From contig NZ_CP034444.1 in assembly GCF_003952385.1 (NCBI RefSeq), positions 1,488,001-1,552,000 of the forward strand: DNA of 64,000 nt. The letters run 5' to 3'. Within the stretch, counting starts at the first letter, position 1, and every line of letters starts with the position of its first letter. Under the pieces are notes generated by a model. The model worked only from the letters and a program-made list of their open reading frames with translations. It made no database searches and was not told the origin of the DNA. Below are positions 8,122 to 16,709 of this stretch, piece by piece. A program made the position numbers and the translations under genes. This stretch comes from Mesorhizobium sp. M1D.F.Ca.ET.043.01.1.1 (GTDB lineage Bacteria > Pseudomonadota > Alphaproteobacteria > Rhizobiales > Rhizobiaceae).

Positions 8122-9639
8122 ATGGCGGCTTTGGACGACAATCTGAGGAAGGCCGAAGCCTATCTCGAACGCTTCCGAAAAGATGGCGTGCTCAACCAGA
8201 TCGGCGGCGAGGCCGTGCCCGCCGCCGACGGTTCGGCATACGAGACCATCTCGCCGATCGATCTGAAGCCGATCGCGACGGTGGCGCGCGGCAAGGCGGC
8301 CGATATCGACCGCGCCGCCAAGGCGGCGAAGGCCGCCTTCAAGGATTGGGCGGCGATCTCCGGCGATGCGCGCAAGAAGGTGCTGCACAAAATCGCCGAC
8401 GCCATCGTCGCGCGGGCCGAGGAGATCGCCTTCGTCGAGTGCATGGACACCGGCCAGTCGCTGAAGTTCATGGCCAAGGCGGCGCTGCGCGGCGCCGAGA
8501 ATTTCCGCTTCTACGCCGACCGCGCGCCGGAAGCGCGCGACGGCCGCTCGCTCAGGGCCCCGAACCAAGTCAACATGACGACACGCGTGCCGATTGGCCC
8601 GGTCGGCGTGATCACGCCGTGGAACACGCCGTTCATGCTGTCGACCTGGAAGATCGCGCCGGCTCTAGCCGCCGGCTGCACGATCGTTCACAAGCCGGCG
8701 GAGTTGTCGCCGCTGAGCGCGCGACTACTGGTCGAGATCGCCGAGGAAGCGGGGCTGCCTAAGGGCGTGTGGAATCTCGTCAACGGTTTCGGCGAGGACG
8801 CCGGCCGCGCGCTGACCGAGCATCCCGACATCAAGGCCATTGGCTTCGTCGGCGAAAGTCGCACCGGCTCGATGATCATGCGCCAAGGCGCTGAAACGCT
8901 GAAGCGCGTGCATTTCGAGCTCGGCGGCAAGAACCCGGTCATCGTCTTCGCCGACGCCGACCTCGAGCGCGCCGCGGACGCCGCCGTTTTCATGATCTAT
9001 TCGCTGAATGGCGAGCGCTGCACCTCGTCTTCACGCTTGCTGGTCGAGGCCTCCGTCCATGACAAGTTCACCGACCTTGTGGCGGGGAAGGCCAGGCGCA
9101 TCAAGATCGGCCATCCGCTCGATCCCGAAACCGTGGTCGGGCCGCTGATTCATCCGGTGCATGAGGACAAGGTGCTCTCCTATATCGAGATCGGCAAATC
9201 GGAAGGCGCGGTGGTTGTTGCCGGCGGCGGCAAGTTCGCGGGTCCGGGCGGCGGCTGTTATGTCAGCCCGACACTGTTCGTCGGCGCCACCAACAAGATG
9301 CGCATCGCCCAGGAGGAGATTTTCGGGCCGGTGCTGACCGCGATCCCGTTCAAGGACGAGGCCGAGGCGCTGGCCTTGGCCAACGACACGCAATACGGCC
9401 TCACCGGCTATCTGTGGACCTCGGACGTCACCCGCGCCCTGCGCTTCACCGATGCGCTCGACGCCGGCATGATCTGGGTGAACTCAGAGAACGTGCGGCA
9501 TTTGCCGACGCCGTTCGGCGGCGTCAAGAACTCAGGCATCGGCCGCGATGGCGGCGACTGGTCGTTCGACTTCTACATGGAAACCAAGAACATCGCGTTC
9601 GCCACGGCGCCGCATTCGATCCAGAAGCTCGGCGGCTGA
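8122..9639 (+). CDS. hpaE: 5-carboxymethyl-2-hydroxymuconate semialdehyde dehydrogenase
   Basis: A 505-residue NAD-dependent aldehyde dehydrogenase that oxidises the ring-fission semialdehyde made by HpaD. The catalytic glutamate is E266 in HFELGGKNPVIVF and the catalytic cysteine is C300 in NGERCTSSSR; the cofactor region PWNTPFMLSTWKIAPAL and the C-terminal WSFDFYMETKNIAFA are typical of HpaE. It starts 20 nt after hpaF and ends 14 nt before hpaD, in operon spacing. General assignment as aldehyde dehydrogenase is certain; the substrate follows from context and overall similarity. Confidence 0.92.
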   Translation: MAALDDNLRKAEAYLERFRKDGVLNQIGGEAVPAADGSAYETISPIDLKPIATVARGKAADIDRAAKAAKAAFKDWAAISGDARKKVLHKIADAIVARAEEIAFVECMDTGQSLKFMAKAALRGAENFRFYADRAPEARDGRSLRAPNQVNMTTRVPIGPVGVITPWNTPFMLSTWKIAPALAAGCTIVHKPAELSPLSARLLVEIAEEAGLPKGVWNLVNGFGEDAGRALTEHPDIKAIGFVGESRTGSMIMRQGAETLKRVHFELGGKNPVIVFADADLERAADAAVFMIYSLNGERCTSSSRLLVEASVHDKFTDLVAGKARRIKIGHPLDPETVVGPLIHPVHEDKVLSYIEIGKSEGAVVVAGGGKFAGPGGGCYVSPTLFVGATNKMRIAQEEIFGPVLTAIPFKDEAEALALANDTQYGLTGYLWTSDVTRALRFTDALDAGMIWVNSENVRHLPTPFGGVKNSGIGRDGGDWSFDFYMETKNIAFATAPHSIQKLGG

Positions 9640-9653
9640 CCGGAGATACATAA

Positions 9654-10634
9654 ATGGCCCTACCCCAACCCAACCTCTACCCCGCCTTCAACATCGTACG
9701 GCTTTCCCATGTCGAGCTTGCCGTCACCGATCTTGTCAAGTCCCGCGCCTTCTATGTCGACACGCTCGGCCTGCAGGTGACCGATGAGACGAGCGGAGCC
9801 ATCTACCTGCGCGCCATGGAGGAGCGCGGCCATCACTGCATCGTGCTGCGCAAGGCAACGACGCCGGAAGCGCGCGACCTCGGCTTCAAGGTTTTTTCCG
9901 ACGAGGATCTCGACAAGGCTGAGCATTTTTTCAAGGCCAAGGACCTGCCGGTGGAATGGGTCGAGCGGCCCTACCAGTCGCGCACCTTCCGCACCCGCGA
10001 TCCGCACGGCATTCCGCTTGAGTTCTATTCCAGGATGGAGCGGCTGCCGCCGATCCACCAGAAATACGCCCTCTACAAAGGCGTGAAGCCGCTGCGCATC
10101 GACCACTTCAACTGCTTCTCGCCGAATGTCGATGAATCGGTGGCCTTCTACAACGAGCTCGGCTTCCGCGTGACCGAGTACACCGAGGATGAGAACAGCG
10201 GGAAGCTGTGGGCGGCCTGGACGCACCGCAAGGGCGGCGTCCACGACATTGCCTTCACCAACGGCTTCGGCCCGCGGCTGCACCATGTCGCCTTCTGGGT
10301 ACCGACGCCGCTCAATATCATCGACCTGCTCGACCTGATGGCGACCACCGGCTATGTCGGCAACATCGAGCGCGGCCCCGGACGGCACGGCATCTCCAAT
10401 GCCTTCTTCCTCTACATCCGCGATCCCGACAACCACCGCATCGAGATCTATTGCTCGGACTACCAGACGGTCGATCCGGACCTGGAGCCGATCAAGTGGG
10501 ACCTGAAGGACCCGCAGCGGCAGACGCTGTGGGGCGCGCCGGCGCCGCGAAGCTGGTTCGAGGAAGGCAGCCTGTTTGCCGGGGTGGAGCCGCGCAAGTC
10601 CGACTTGGCGGCCTCGCCGATCATCGCACCTTAA
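9654..10634 (+). CDS. hpaD: 3,4-dihydroxyphenylacetate 2,3-dioxygenase (extradiol, VOC type)
   Basis: A 326-residue ring-cleaving dioxygenase made of two vicinal-oxygen-chelate halves. By eye the metal ligands are H151 (RIDHFN), H211 (RLHHVAF) and E264 (HRIEIYCSDY), spaced as in the Brevibacterium fuscum homoprotocatechuate 2,3-dioxygenase; the segment ERGPGRHGISNAFFLYIRD also matches that enzyme. This is the VOC (type I) class, unlike the type III HpaD of E. coli. It opens homoprotocatechuate to the semialdehyde that HpaE oxidises. It sits in mid-operon, 17 nt before the FAH-family gene. Confidence 0.9.
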   Translation: MALPQPNLYPAFNIVRLSHVELAVTDLVKSRAFYVDTLGLQVTDETSGAIYLRAMEERGHHCIVLRKATTPEARDLGFKVFSDEDLDKAEHFFKAKDLPVEWVERPYQSRTFRTRDPHGIPLEFYSRMERLPPIHQKYALYKGVKPLRIDHFNCFSPNVDESVAFYNELGFRVTEYTEDENSGKLWAAWTHRKGGVHDIAFTNGFGPRLHHVAFWVPTPLNIIDLLDLMATTGYVGNIERGPGRHGISNAFFLYIRDPDNHRIEIYCSDYQTVDPDLEPIKWDLKDPQRQTLWGAPAPRSWFEEGSLFAGVEPRKSDLAASPIIAP

Positions 10635-10651
10635 GACCGCGGAGCATCAGC

Positions 10652-11527
10652 ATGAGCACCGGACGCCTCGCCACCTTCACCGTCGGCGGCAAGACGCGCT
10701 ACGGCGCGATCACCGGAAAAGGCGTGGTCGACCTCTCGGCGCGACACGGCCAATGGCCGACGCTGCGCGAGGTGATCGAGGCCGGCGCCCTGCGACGCCT
10801 TGCCGAGGAAGCAGACGCCTTCGCTGCCGATTTCCGGGTCGAGGACATCGCCTACGAGATTCCCATCCCGTCCGCGGAAAAGATCATCTGCGTCGGCGTC
10901 AACTATCCGGATCGCAACGAGGAATACAAGGACGGGCAGGCCGCACCTTCGAATCCATCGCTGTTCATCCGCTTCCCGCGCTCCTTCGTCGGCCACGGCG
11001 CGCCGCTGGTGCGGCCGCCGGAATCGCCGCAGCTCGACTATGAAGGCGAGATCGTCATCGTCATCGGCAAGGGCGGGCGGCGGATCGCCGAGGCCGATGC
11101 GCTCGATCATATCGCGGCGCTCTCGCTATGCAACGAAGGCACGATCCGCGACTGGGTGCGCCACGCCAAGTTCAACGTCACGCAAGGCAAGAATTTCGAC
11201 CGTTCCGGCTCGATCGGGCCCTGGCTGGTGCCGTTCACCGACGAGGCACAGATCGCCGACATCTCGCTCATCACGCGCGTCAATGGCGAGCTGCGCCAGC
11301 AGGACCGCACCGGCCGCATGATCTTTTCCTTCGCCAAGATCATCAACTACATCTCGACCTTCACCACGCTGGTGCCGGGCGACGTCATCGTCACCGGCAC
11401 GCCGACCGGCGCCGGCGCGCGCTTCGAGCCGCCGATCTGGCTGAAGCCGGGCGACGTGATCGAGGTCGAGGCCGAAGGCATTGGCTTGCTGCGCAACGGC
11501 GTCGTCGACGAAGGGACCGGCCGATGA
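10652..11527 (+). CDS. Fumarylacetoacetate hydrolase family protein (HpaG-like decarboxylase/isomerase)
   Basis: A 291-residue protein with one FAH domain. An N-terminal extension (about residues 1-75) is followed by the domain with the metal-binding acidic cluster around LDYEGEIVIVIGKGG, the NEGTIRDWVRHAKFNVTQGKNFD segment, and VTGTPTGAG near the end. In the hpa pathway this fold serves as HpaG, the 5-oxopent-3-ene-1,2,5-tricarboxylate decarboxylase; E. coli HpaG is a tandem duplication of about 430 residues whereas this is a single copy. It overlaps hpaH by 4 nt (ATGA). Its place supports the HpaG role, but FAH-family substrates cannot be read from sequence alone. Confidence 0.82.
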   Translation: MSTGRLATFTVGGKTRYGAITGKGVVDLSARHGQWPTLREVIEAGALRRLAEEADAFAADFRVEDIAYEIPIPSAEKIICVGVNYPDRNEEYKDGQAAPSNPSLFIRFPRSFVGHGAPLVRPPESPQLDYEGEIVIVIGKGGRRIAEADALDHIAALSLCNEGTIRDWVRHAKFNVTQGKNFDRSGSIGPWLVPFTDEAQIADISLITRVNGELRQQDRTGRMIFSFAKIINYISTFTTLVPGDVIVTGTPTGAGARFEPPIWLKPGDVIEVEAEGIGLLRNGVVDEGTGR

Positions 11528-12327
11528 TGACGGAAGAGCAAGTCGAGGACGCTGCCCGCAGGCTGTTCGAGGCCGAGCGCGACCGCAGCCAGATCAGGCT
11601 GCTCAGCCTCGACTTTCCGCAAGCGACGATGGACGACGCCTACCGGGTGCAGGCGACGCTGGTGAAGCGGAAGGCGGCATCGGGCCTCACCATCAAGGGC
11701 TGGAAGATCGGCCTGACCTCGAAGGCGATGCAGTCGGCGCTCAGCATCGACATTCCGGATTCCGGGATCCTGTTCGACGACATGTTCTTCGAGGACGGCG
11801 GCACGGTGCCGGCCGACCGCTTCATCCAGCCGCGCATCGAGGCCGAGATCGCCTTCGTCATGAAGGCGCCGCTCGCCGGGCCGGACGTGTCGATTGACGA
11901 CGTGCTGGACGCCACCGATTACATTACGCCCGCCCTGGAGATCCTAGACACCCGCATCGAGCGGATGAACAAGGAGACCGGCAAGATCAGGACCTTTTTC
12001 GACACGATCTCGGATAATGCCGCCAATGCCGGCATTGTCGTCGGCGGCCGCGCGGCCGGACCGCGCGAGGCGGACCTGCGCTGGATCGGGGCGATCGTGT
12101 CGCGCAATAGCGAGGTGGAGGAGACAGGCTTAGGCGCCGGCGTGCTCGATCATCCGGCCAAGGGCATCGTCTGGCTCGCCAACCGGCTGCATCAATACGG
12201 CATGCAGATCGAGGCCGGACAGATCGTGCTTTCAGGCTCCTTCATCCGGCCGGTCGAATGCCGGCATGGCGACCGGATCGTCTCGGATTTCGGACCGTTT
12301 GGTGCGATCCGCATCGCCTTCGCCTGA
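11524..12327 (+). CDS. hpaH: 2-oxo-hept-4-ene-1,7-dioate hydratase
   Basis: A 267-residue hydratase, exactly the length of E. coli HpaH. Distinctive shared segments are IKGWKIGLTSKAMQSAL, FDDMFFEDGG, FIQPRIEAEIAFV, FDTISDNAANAGIVVGGR and LANRLHQYGMQIEAGQIVLSGSF. It hydrates the dienoate to 2,4-dihydroxyhept-2-ene-1,7-dioate, the substrate of the aldolase HpaI. ATG at 11524 overlaps the FAH gene stop; a second ATG at 11527 would be equivalent. It is the last gene of the hpa run. No hpaI, transporter hpaX or semialdehyde dehydrogenase follows in the window. Confidence 0.93.
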   Translation: MMTEEQVEDAARRLFEAERDRSQIRLLSLDFPQATMDDAYRVQATLVKRKAASGLTIKGWKIGLTSKAMQSALSIDIPDSGILFDDMFFEDGGTVPADRFIQPRIEAEIAFVMKAPLAGPDVSIDDVLDATDYITPALEILDTRIERMNKETGKIRTFFDTISDNAANAGIVVGGRAAGPREADLRWIGAIVSRNSEVEETGLGAGVLDHPAKGIVWLANRLHQYGMQIEAGQIVLSGSFIRPVECRHGDRIVSDFGPFGAIRIAFA

Positions 12328-12392
12328 GCGGCAATCCCGCTTTCGTTTGCACAATTCGTGGCGGCAAACGGCTGCGCAACGTCCCTGTCCCC

Positions 12393-12427
12393 GAAAGAAA
12401 AAGGCCGGGCGCGAAAGCGGCCCGGCC
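12393..12427 (-). terminator. Intrinsic terminator reading on the minus strand
   Basis: GGCCGGGC (12403-12410) pairs with GCCCGGCC (12420-12427) across a GCGAAAGCG loop. On the minus strand the stem is followed by TTTTTCTTTC (complement of 12393-12402), a textbook intrinsic terminator for transcription coming from the oxygenase gene that ends at 12592. The 264-nt space between hpaH and that gene holds nothing else I can name apart from a small hairpin around 12434-12449. Confidence 0.72.
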
Positions 12428-12591
12428 AAAAATGAAGGTCATAACCTTCAGAGGGGAACATCGCCCGGCGCAATGGGAGGAAAACACCGGACGACACCCG
12501 TTATTTGGGCCTTGGCCGGCCGGTTTGCGACGAACTGAATTCCAAAAACTGAGCGAAACGCGAAAAAATATCGCTCGGACAGCACAAAATT

Positions 12592-13611
12592 TCAGCCTGT
12601 GGCCGCTGCCTTTTCCAGGAGATCGGCGTAATGCCGACGCGCCACGTCGGGATGCGATCTCAGCCGGCTCTTCAGCACGTTGGTTCCGACGTTGCGGAAC
12701 AGCGGATTGTCGGGATCGCTGGCCGGGCCCCGCGCCTCGGCCGCCAGTTCCTCCGGCAGGTCGAGCAGCGGAATCGTCGCATCGAGCCGGGCGCTGAAGA
12801 AGAAGGGAACCGAAATCCGCTCGATGCCGGCCGGCGGCGTGACGACGCGGTGCACGGTTGCCCTGAGATAGCCGTTCGAGGCCAGTTCCAGCAGCTCGCC
12901 TATATTGACCACCAGCGTTCGCGGAATCGGGTCCACATCCACCCAGCTGCCGTCATATTCGACCTGCAGCCCCTTGTTCTCGTCCTGCAGCAAAAGGGTG
13001 AGGAAGCCGCCATCCTTGTGCGCGCCGACGCCCTGGTCATCGCCGGTGGCATCGCGGCCGGGATAGCGCACGATCTTCATGCGGTGGTTGGACTCGCCGC
13101 GATAGATCGGATCGAAGGCGTCTTCCGGCTGGTCGAGCGACAGCGCGAAAGCCTTGAGCAGGCGGATCGCAACCTCGGTAGCCTTGCCCTGCCAGGCAAG
13201 CAGCGCCGGCTTCAGCTCGGGCAGCGCGGCCGGCCACTGGTTCGGGCCCTGCAGCCGCGTCCAGGCAGGCACGCCCGGCCCTTGCGAAATGGTCGCGCGC
13301 TCGACGCCGACGTCGAGCTGCTCGCGCCAGTCGGCCTTGCCCCTGGTGAGCTCCCCACCGGCGCGCGTATAGCCGCGGAACTGCGGCGACTTCACCATCT
13401 CGATGCCGAGCTTGTCGGCTTCCGGCAACGCGAAGAACCGCCGCGCGGCATCGAGCACGGCGTCGATGTCCGGCTGTGTTATGCCGTGGCCGCTGAGATA
13501 GAAGAAGCCGACATCGCGGGCGGCGGTGCGCAGATCAAACAGGAAAGTCCGCAGTTCCGACTCGCCCTGCTCAAGGCGATCGAGATCGAGCACCGGAATT
13601 ATTCTGGCCAT
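12592..13611 (-). CDS. Isopenicillin-N-synthase-like 2-oxoglutarate/Fe(II) oxygenase
   Basis: A 339-residue non-haem iron oxygenase with the N-terminal DIOX_N region (DVGFFYLSGHGI) and the double-stranded beta-helix core. The iron triad is visible as HxD in GVGAHKDGGFLTLL (about residues 197-199) and the distal histidine in RATVHRVVTP; the arginine of RISVPFFFS would bind the 2-oxoglutarate carboxylate. Proteins like this are common next to ABC transporters for amino acids or sulfonates in Proteobacteria, but the substrate here is unknown. It is transcribed alone or with the met-like genes upstream (154 nt away, same strand) and is followed by the terminator at 12393-12427. Confidence 0.85.
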   Translation of the reverse strand: MARIIPVLDLDRLEQGESELRTFLFDLRTAARDVGFFYLSGHGITQPDIDAVLDAARRFFALPEADKLGIEMVKSPQFRGYTRAGGELTRGKADWREQLDVGVERATISQGPGVPAWTRLQGPNQWPAALPELKPALLAWQGKATEVAIRLLKAFALSLDQPEDAFDPIYRGESNHRMKIVRYPGRDATGDDQGVGAHKDGGFLTLLLQDENKGLQVEYDGSWVDVDPIPRTLVVNIGELLELASNGYLRATVHRVVTPPAGIERISVPFFFSARLDATIPLLDLPEELAAEARGPASDPDNPLFRNVGTNVLKSRLRSHPDVARRHYADLLEKAAATG

Positions 13612-13765
13612 GGACAGGCTCCTCTCACGGCAACGATGACATGCGCGTCATTGCAGGTGAAGAAACGCGCCGACCAATCTCACTGCAAACGGAGCAAGCC
13701 GCCGCTCAATTCCGACCTTTTGCGGCAAATTGCGTTCATTGCGACCATCGCCTGCCGCGCGTCGT

Positions 13766-14422
13766 TCATGCGCGATGATCCAGCCGCGCGACCAGCCGGT
13801 CGCCGAACCACTGGATGCCGCAGACCAGCACGATCAGGACGACGACCACGGCGATCATGACGCTGGTCTCGAACCGCTGGTAGCCATAGCGGATGGCAAG
13901 ATCGCCGAGACCGCCGGCGCCGATGGCGCCGGCCATGGCCGAGGCGCCGACCAGCGTCACCAGCGTCACCGTGAAGCCGGCGACGATGCCCGGCAGCGCT
14001 TCCGGCACCAGCACCTCGCGGATGATCGTCCAGCGGTTGCCGCCCATGGCGCGCGCCGCCTCGATCAGGCCGTGGTCCACCTCGCGCAGCGAGACTTCGG
14101 CGATGCGGGCATAGTAGGGCGTGGCCGCGATCGACAGCGGAACGATCGCCGCCCAGGTGCCGATCGAGGTGCCGACGATCAGCCGCGTCACCGGGATCAG
14201 CGCCACCAAAAGGATGATGAAGGGCACCGAGCGGAAGCCGTTGATCAAAGCGCCTAGGATACGGTTCACCCAGAGGCTTTCGGCAATGCCGCCGCGATCG
14301 GTGGCGACCAGCGCCAGTCCAAGCGGCAGGCCGAAGACCAGCGAGATGAGGCCGGAAGCGCCGGTCATCAGCACGGTCTCCCAGATCGAGCGGAGCAGGA
14401 GTTCAAACAGCACCGGCGACAT
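13766..14422 (-). CDS. metI: Methionine-type ABC transporter permease
   Basis: A 218-residue MetI-family inner-membrane permease with about five transmembrane helices. The EAA loop for ATPase contact is [26 protein letters not shown] (split, about residues 121-146), and the C-terminal [30 protein letters not shown] is characteristic of MetI. ATG at 14422 is preferred over TTG at 14428 because GGAGGT lies 8 nt upstream of the ATG. It overlaps the upstream metQ-metN fusion by 20 nt. Its natural partner ATPase has lost its nucleotide-binding core, so function depends on an ATPase encoded elsewhere. Confidence 0.9.
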   Translation of the reverse strand: MSPVLFELLLRSIWETVLMTGASGLISLVFGLPLGLALVATDRGGIAESLWVNRILGALINGFRSVPFIILLVALIPVTRLIVGTSIGTWAAIVPLSIAATPYYARIAEVSLREVDHGLIEAARAMGGNRWTIIREVLVPEALPGIVAGFTVTLVTLVGASAMAGAIGAGGLGDLAIRYGYQRFETSVMIAVVVVLIVLVCGIQWFGDRLVARLDHRA

Positions 14423-15704
14423 GGCCAAGCACCTCCACCCGCGCGCCGCGGTCTTTCAGGAATGTCGTTGTTCGCGCGAGATGCGCATTGTCGGCTCCGG
14501 AAACGGCCAGGAACAGCGTGCCGACAGGCTGCCGCTGGACATGGTCGACGCCGCCATGCACGAGGCGGAACGGGCCGGGCACCGTCGCGGCGAGATCCGA
14601 CAGCAATGCGCCGCGGGCGGCCTCGCCCGCCACATCGATCCTGAGGATCGTTTCGGTGCCCTCGCCCGCCGCGAGCCGGCTGGCGATCTCGGGCGGCAGT
14701 TGCGGCCGTATGCCGCCGAGCAGGCTTCTGGTGATCTCGGATTTTGGATCGGCGAAGACCTGCCAGACGGCGCGTTCCTCGACGATCCGCCCGGCATCAA
14801 TCACCGCGACGCGGTCGGCGATCGAACGGATCACCTCCATTTCGTGGGTAATGAGCAGGATGGTGAGGCCGAGCCTGGAATTGATGACCTTGTCGAACTC
14901 GGCCTTCACCGTCTCGTTCTGGTAGGAGGCGACCAGCGTCTTCACCCAGGGCTCGTTCTCAGCTCCGGCCTTGACCGCGATGAAGTTGCGGTAGGGATTG
15001 TCGGCCACCGGCTCCTGCGCGATGCGGTTTTCCGGCGTCAGGCCGCTCTTCAGCGCCCAGTCGGTGTTGACGACGGCGGCGTCGAGATCGTCGACCGAGC
15101 GGCCGACAATGCCGGCATCGAGCTCCTTGATCTCGAGCTTCTTCGGGTTCTCGGCAATGTCGGCGGTGGTCGCCAGGATGCCGGTGCCGTCCTTCAGCTT
15201 GATCAGGCCTTCATGCTCCAGCACATGCAGCGCGCGGCCTTCGTTGGAGGGATCGTTGGGCAGGCCGATGACGGCGCCTTCCGGCAGGTCGGCGACCTTG
15301 GCGTGCTTCTTCGAATAGAGGCCGATCGGCCAGACGCCGGTATAGCCCACGGGCACGATGTGATAGCCTTGCGTCTTGATCTGGTTGTCGAGATAGGGCT
15401 TGTGCTGGAAGGCGTTGGCGTCGATCTCGTCGCGCTCCAGCGCTTCGTTGGGCTGGGTATAGTCGTTGAAGACGACGGTCTCGATCGTCAGCCCTTTCTT
15501 GGCCGCCTCGGCGACAACGACGCGCCAGACATCCTCGTCCTCGCCGCTGATGATGCCGACCTTGATCGCCTTCTTGTCCTCGGCGAAGGACGGCGAGGGC
15601 GCCGTGAGGCCGATGACGGCGAATGTCGCGGCAAGCGCGGCAAGTCCGGCGCGCCTGGTGATTGACGTGACGAGAGGTTTTGAAGCGTTGCTGAGGTCGG
15701 ACAT
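14403..15704 (-). CDS. Chimeric MetQ-MetN: methionine-binding protein fused to a truncated ATPase
   Basis: A 433-residue open frame that joins two genes. Residues 1 to about 275 are a MetQ-type periplasmic binding protein with a Sec signal peptide (cleavage after PSFA, no lipobox) that stops short of the usual MetQ C-terminus. From about residue 276 it continues as the C-terminal part of Met[23 protein letters not shown] (H-loop region, split) and a complete NIL methionine-binding domain. The Walker A, Q-loop, signature and Walker B of MetN are missing. An in-frame internal deletion of several hundred bases in an ancestral metQ-metN-metI operon is the simplest explanation. An exported fusion could still bind methionine but cannot hydrolyse ATP. 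An assembly collapse is the alternative. Confidence 0.85.
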   Translation of the reverse strand: MSDLSNASKPLVTSITRRAGLAALAATFAVIGLTAPSPSFAEDKKAIKVGIISGEDEDVWRVVVAEAAKKGLTIETVVFNDYTQPNEALERDEIDANAFQHKPYLDNQIKTQGYHIVPVGYTGVWPIGLYSKKHAKVADLPEGAVIGLPNDPSNEGRALHVLEHEGLIKLKDGTGILATTADIAENPKKLEIKELDAGIVGRSVDDLDAAVVNTDWALKSGLTPENRIAQEPVADNPYRNFIAVKAGAENEPWVKTLVASYQNETVKAEFDKVINSRLGLTILLITHEMEVIRSIADRVAVIDAGRIVEERAVWQVFADPKSEITRSLLGGIRPQLPPEIASRLAAGEGTETILRIDVAGEAARGALLSDLAATVPGPFRLVHGGVDHVQRQPVGTLFLAVSGADNAHLARTTTFLKDRGARVEVLGHVAGAV

Positions 15705-15911
15705 GATGCGTTCCTTGCGATCCTGAATTCATTTCGGCCTGGCGGAGCGCGAAGCCTTGATGTCAGCATCACCAATGCTGCCCGGCTGGGCAAAGAAGCG
15801 CTTTTCCTATCGAACGGAAGGTGGAAAATATTCTCTCAAAGATTTTATGACTTGGAGAACGCTGGCCGCCGTCGGGCAGACGTTCGGCGCGGCGAAAGGT
15901 CGAAGCGGCGC

Positions 15912-16709
15912 CTATGAAGCCCGTTGCGCCGCGGACCAGGGCAATCGATCGTGTTCCCGCAGCCGCGACATGGTCGGCAGTCCTCTGGCTTCCTGCGTGG
16001 CAAAGCCCAATCGCGTCAGACAAGCCCGCGCCAAGGCCGCATTGCTGTCGATGACGTTCAATTCGTCCGTGTCGTTGAGGCTGGCGGCCACCACCGAGAG
16101 TTCGGTGCAGCCGAGCAGGGCGGCATCGGCGCCGGCCAGTTGCGCGAGATGAAGCGCGCGCTCGGTCTCGGTCGCCGCATCGGCGATGGAGCCGGCCTTG
16201 ACGAGGGCGATCGCGCTATCGACCCGCTCCTGAAACTCCGTGCTTTCGGGAATGCAGTGCTCGAATCCGGCCGCCGAAATCCGCTCCTGATAGAAGCCGG
16301 AGACCAGCGTGCCCCGGGTTGCGAGGTTCGCGACCCGGCCCCTGTCCAGGCTGCGGCTGATTTCCGCCACCGCCGCGTCGCCGATGTGGATGATCTCGGC
16401 GCGCGATTCCGCGGCCAGCTGGTCGAACCAATGATGGGCGGTGTTGCACGGCATCGCGATGCAGGCGACACCGAGCGCATTGAGGGTCGAGACCGCGGCC
16501 CGCAGCGGCGCCAGCGGCCCGTCATGGTTGCCTAGGATCGCCTCGGTCCGGTCCGGCAGCTGCGGCACGCTAAGGATGACGGCCGGCACATGTTCATTGT
16601 CGCGAAGCGCATCAGTCATCCGGGTGAGCTTGAAGTAGAAGTCGGCCGATGCAAGCGGCCCGAGACCGCCTACGATGCCGAGCTGGGGACGGATGCTGTG
16701 GTCTATCAT
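15912..16709 (-). CDS. Aspartate/glutamate racemase family protein
   Basis: A 265-residue cofactor-independent amino-acid racemase. The two catalytic cysteines are C88 in MPCNTAHHW and C201 in LLGCTELS, flanked by the usual glycine-rich opening QLGIVGGLGPLASADFY. ATG at 16709 is chosen because homology begins there and it overlaps the symporter stop (ATGA), although the frame is open further upstream. It is the last gene of a solute-binding protein, symporter, racemase operon, so it probably converts an imported D- or L-acidic amino acid. Aspartate racemase is the nearest named activity; specificity is not proven. Confidence 0.87.
   Translation of the reverse strand: MIDHSIRPQLGIVGGLGPLASADFYFKLTRMTDALRDNEHVPAVILSVPQLPDRTEAILGNHDGPLAPLRAAVSTLNALGVACIAMPCNTAHHWFDQLAAESRAEIIHIGDAAVAEISRSLDRGRVANLATRGTLVSGFYQERISAAGFEHCIPESTEFQERVDSAIALVKAGSIADAATETERALHLAQLAGADAALLGCTELSVVAASLNDTDELNVIDSNAALARACLTRLGFATQEARGLPTMSRLREHDRLPWSAAQRAS

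Noticed and set aside
15705..15911. SAM riboswitch upstream of the methionine-type transporter
   Set aside because: Only a short 6-bp hairpin (15764-15780) is visible; I could not recognise the core of any SAM riboswitch class.
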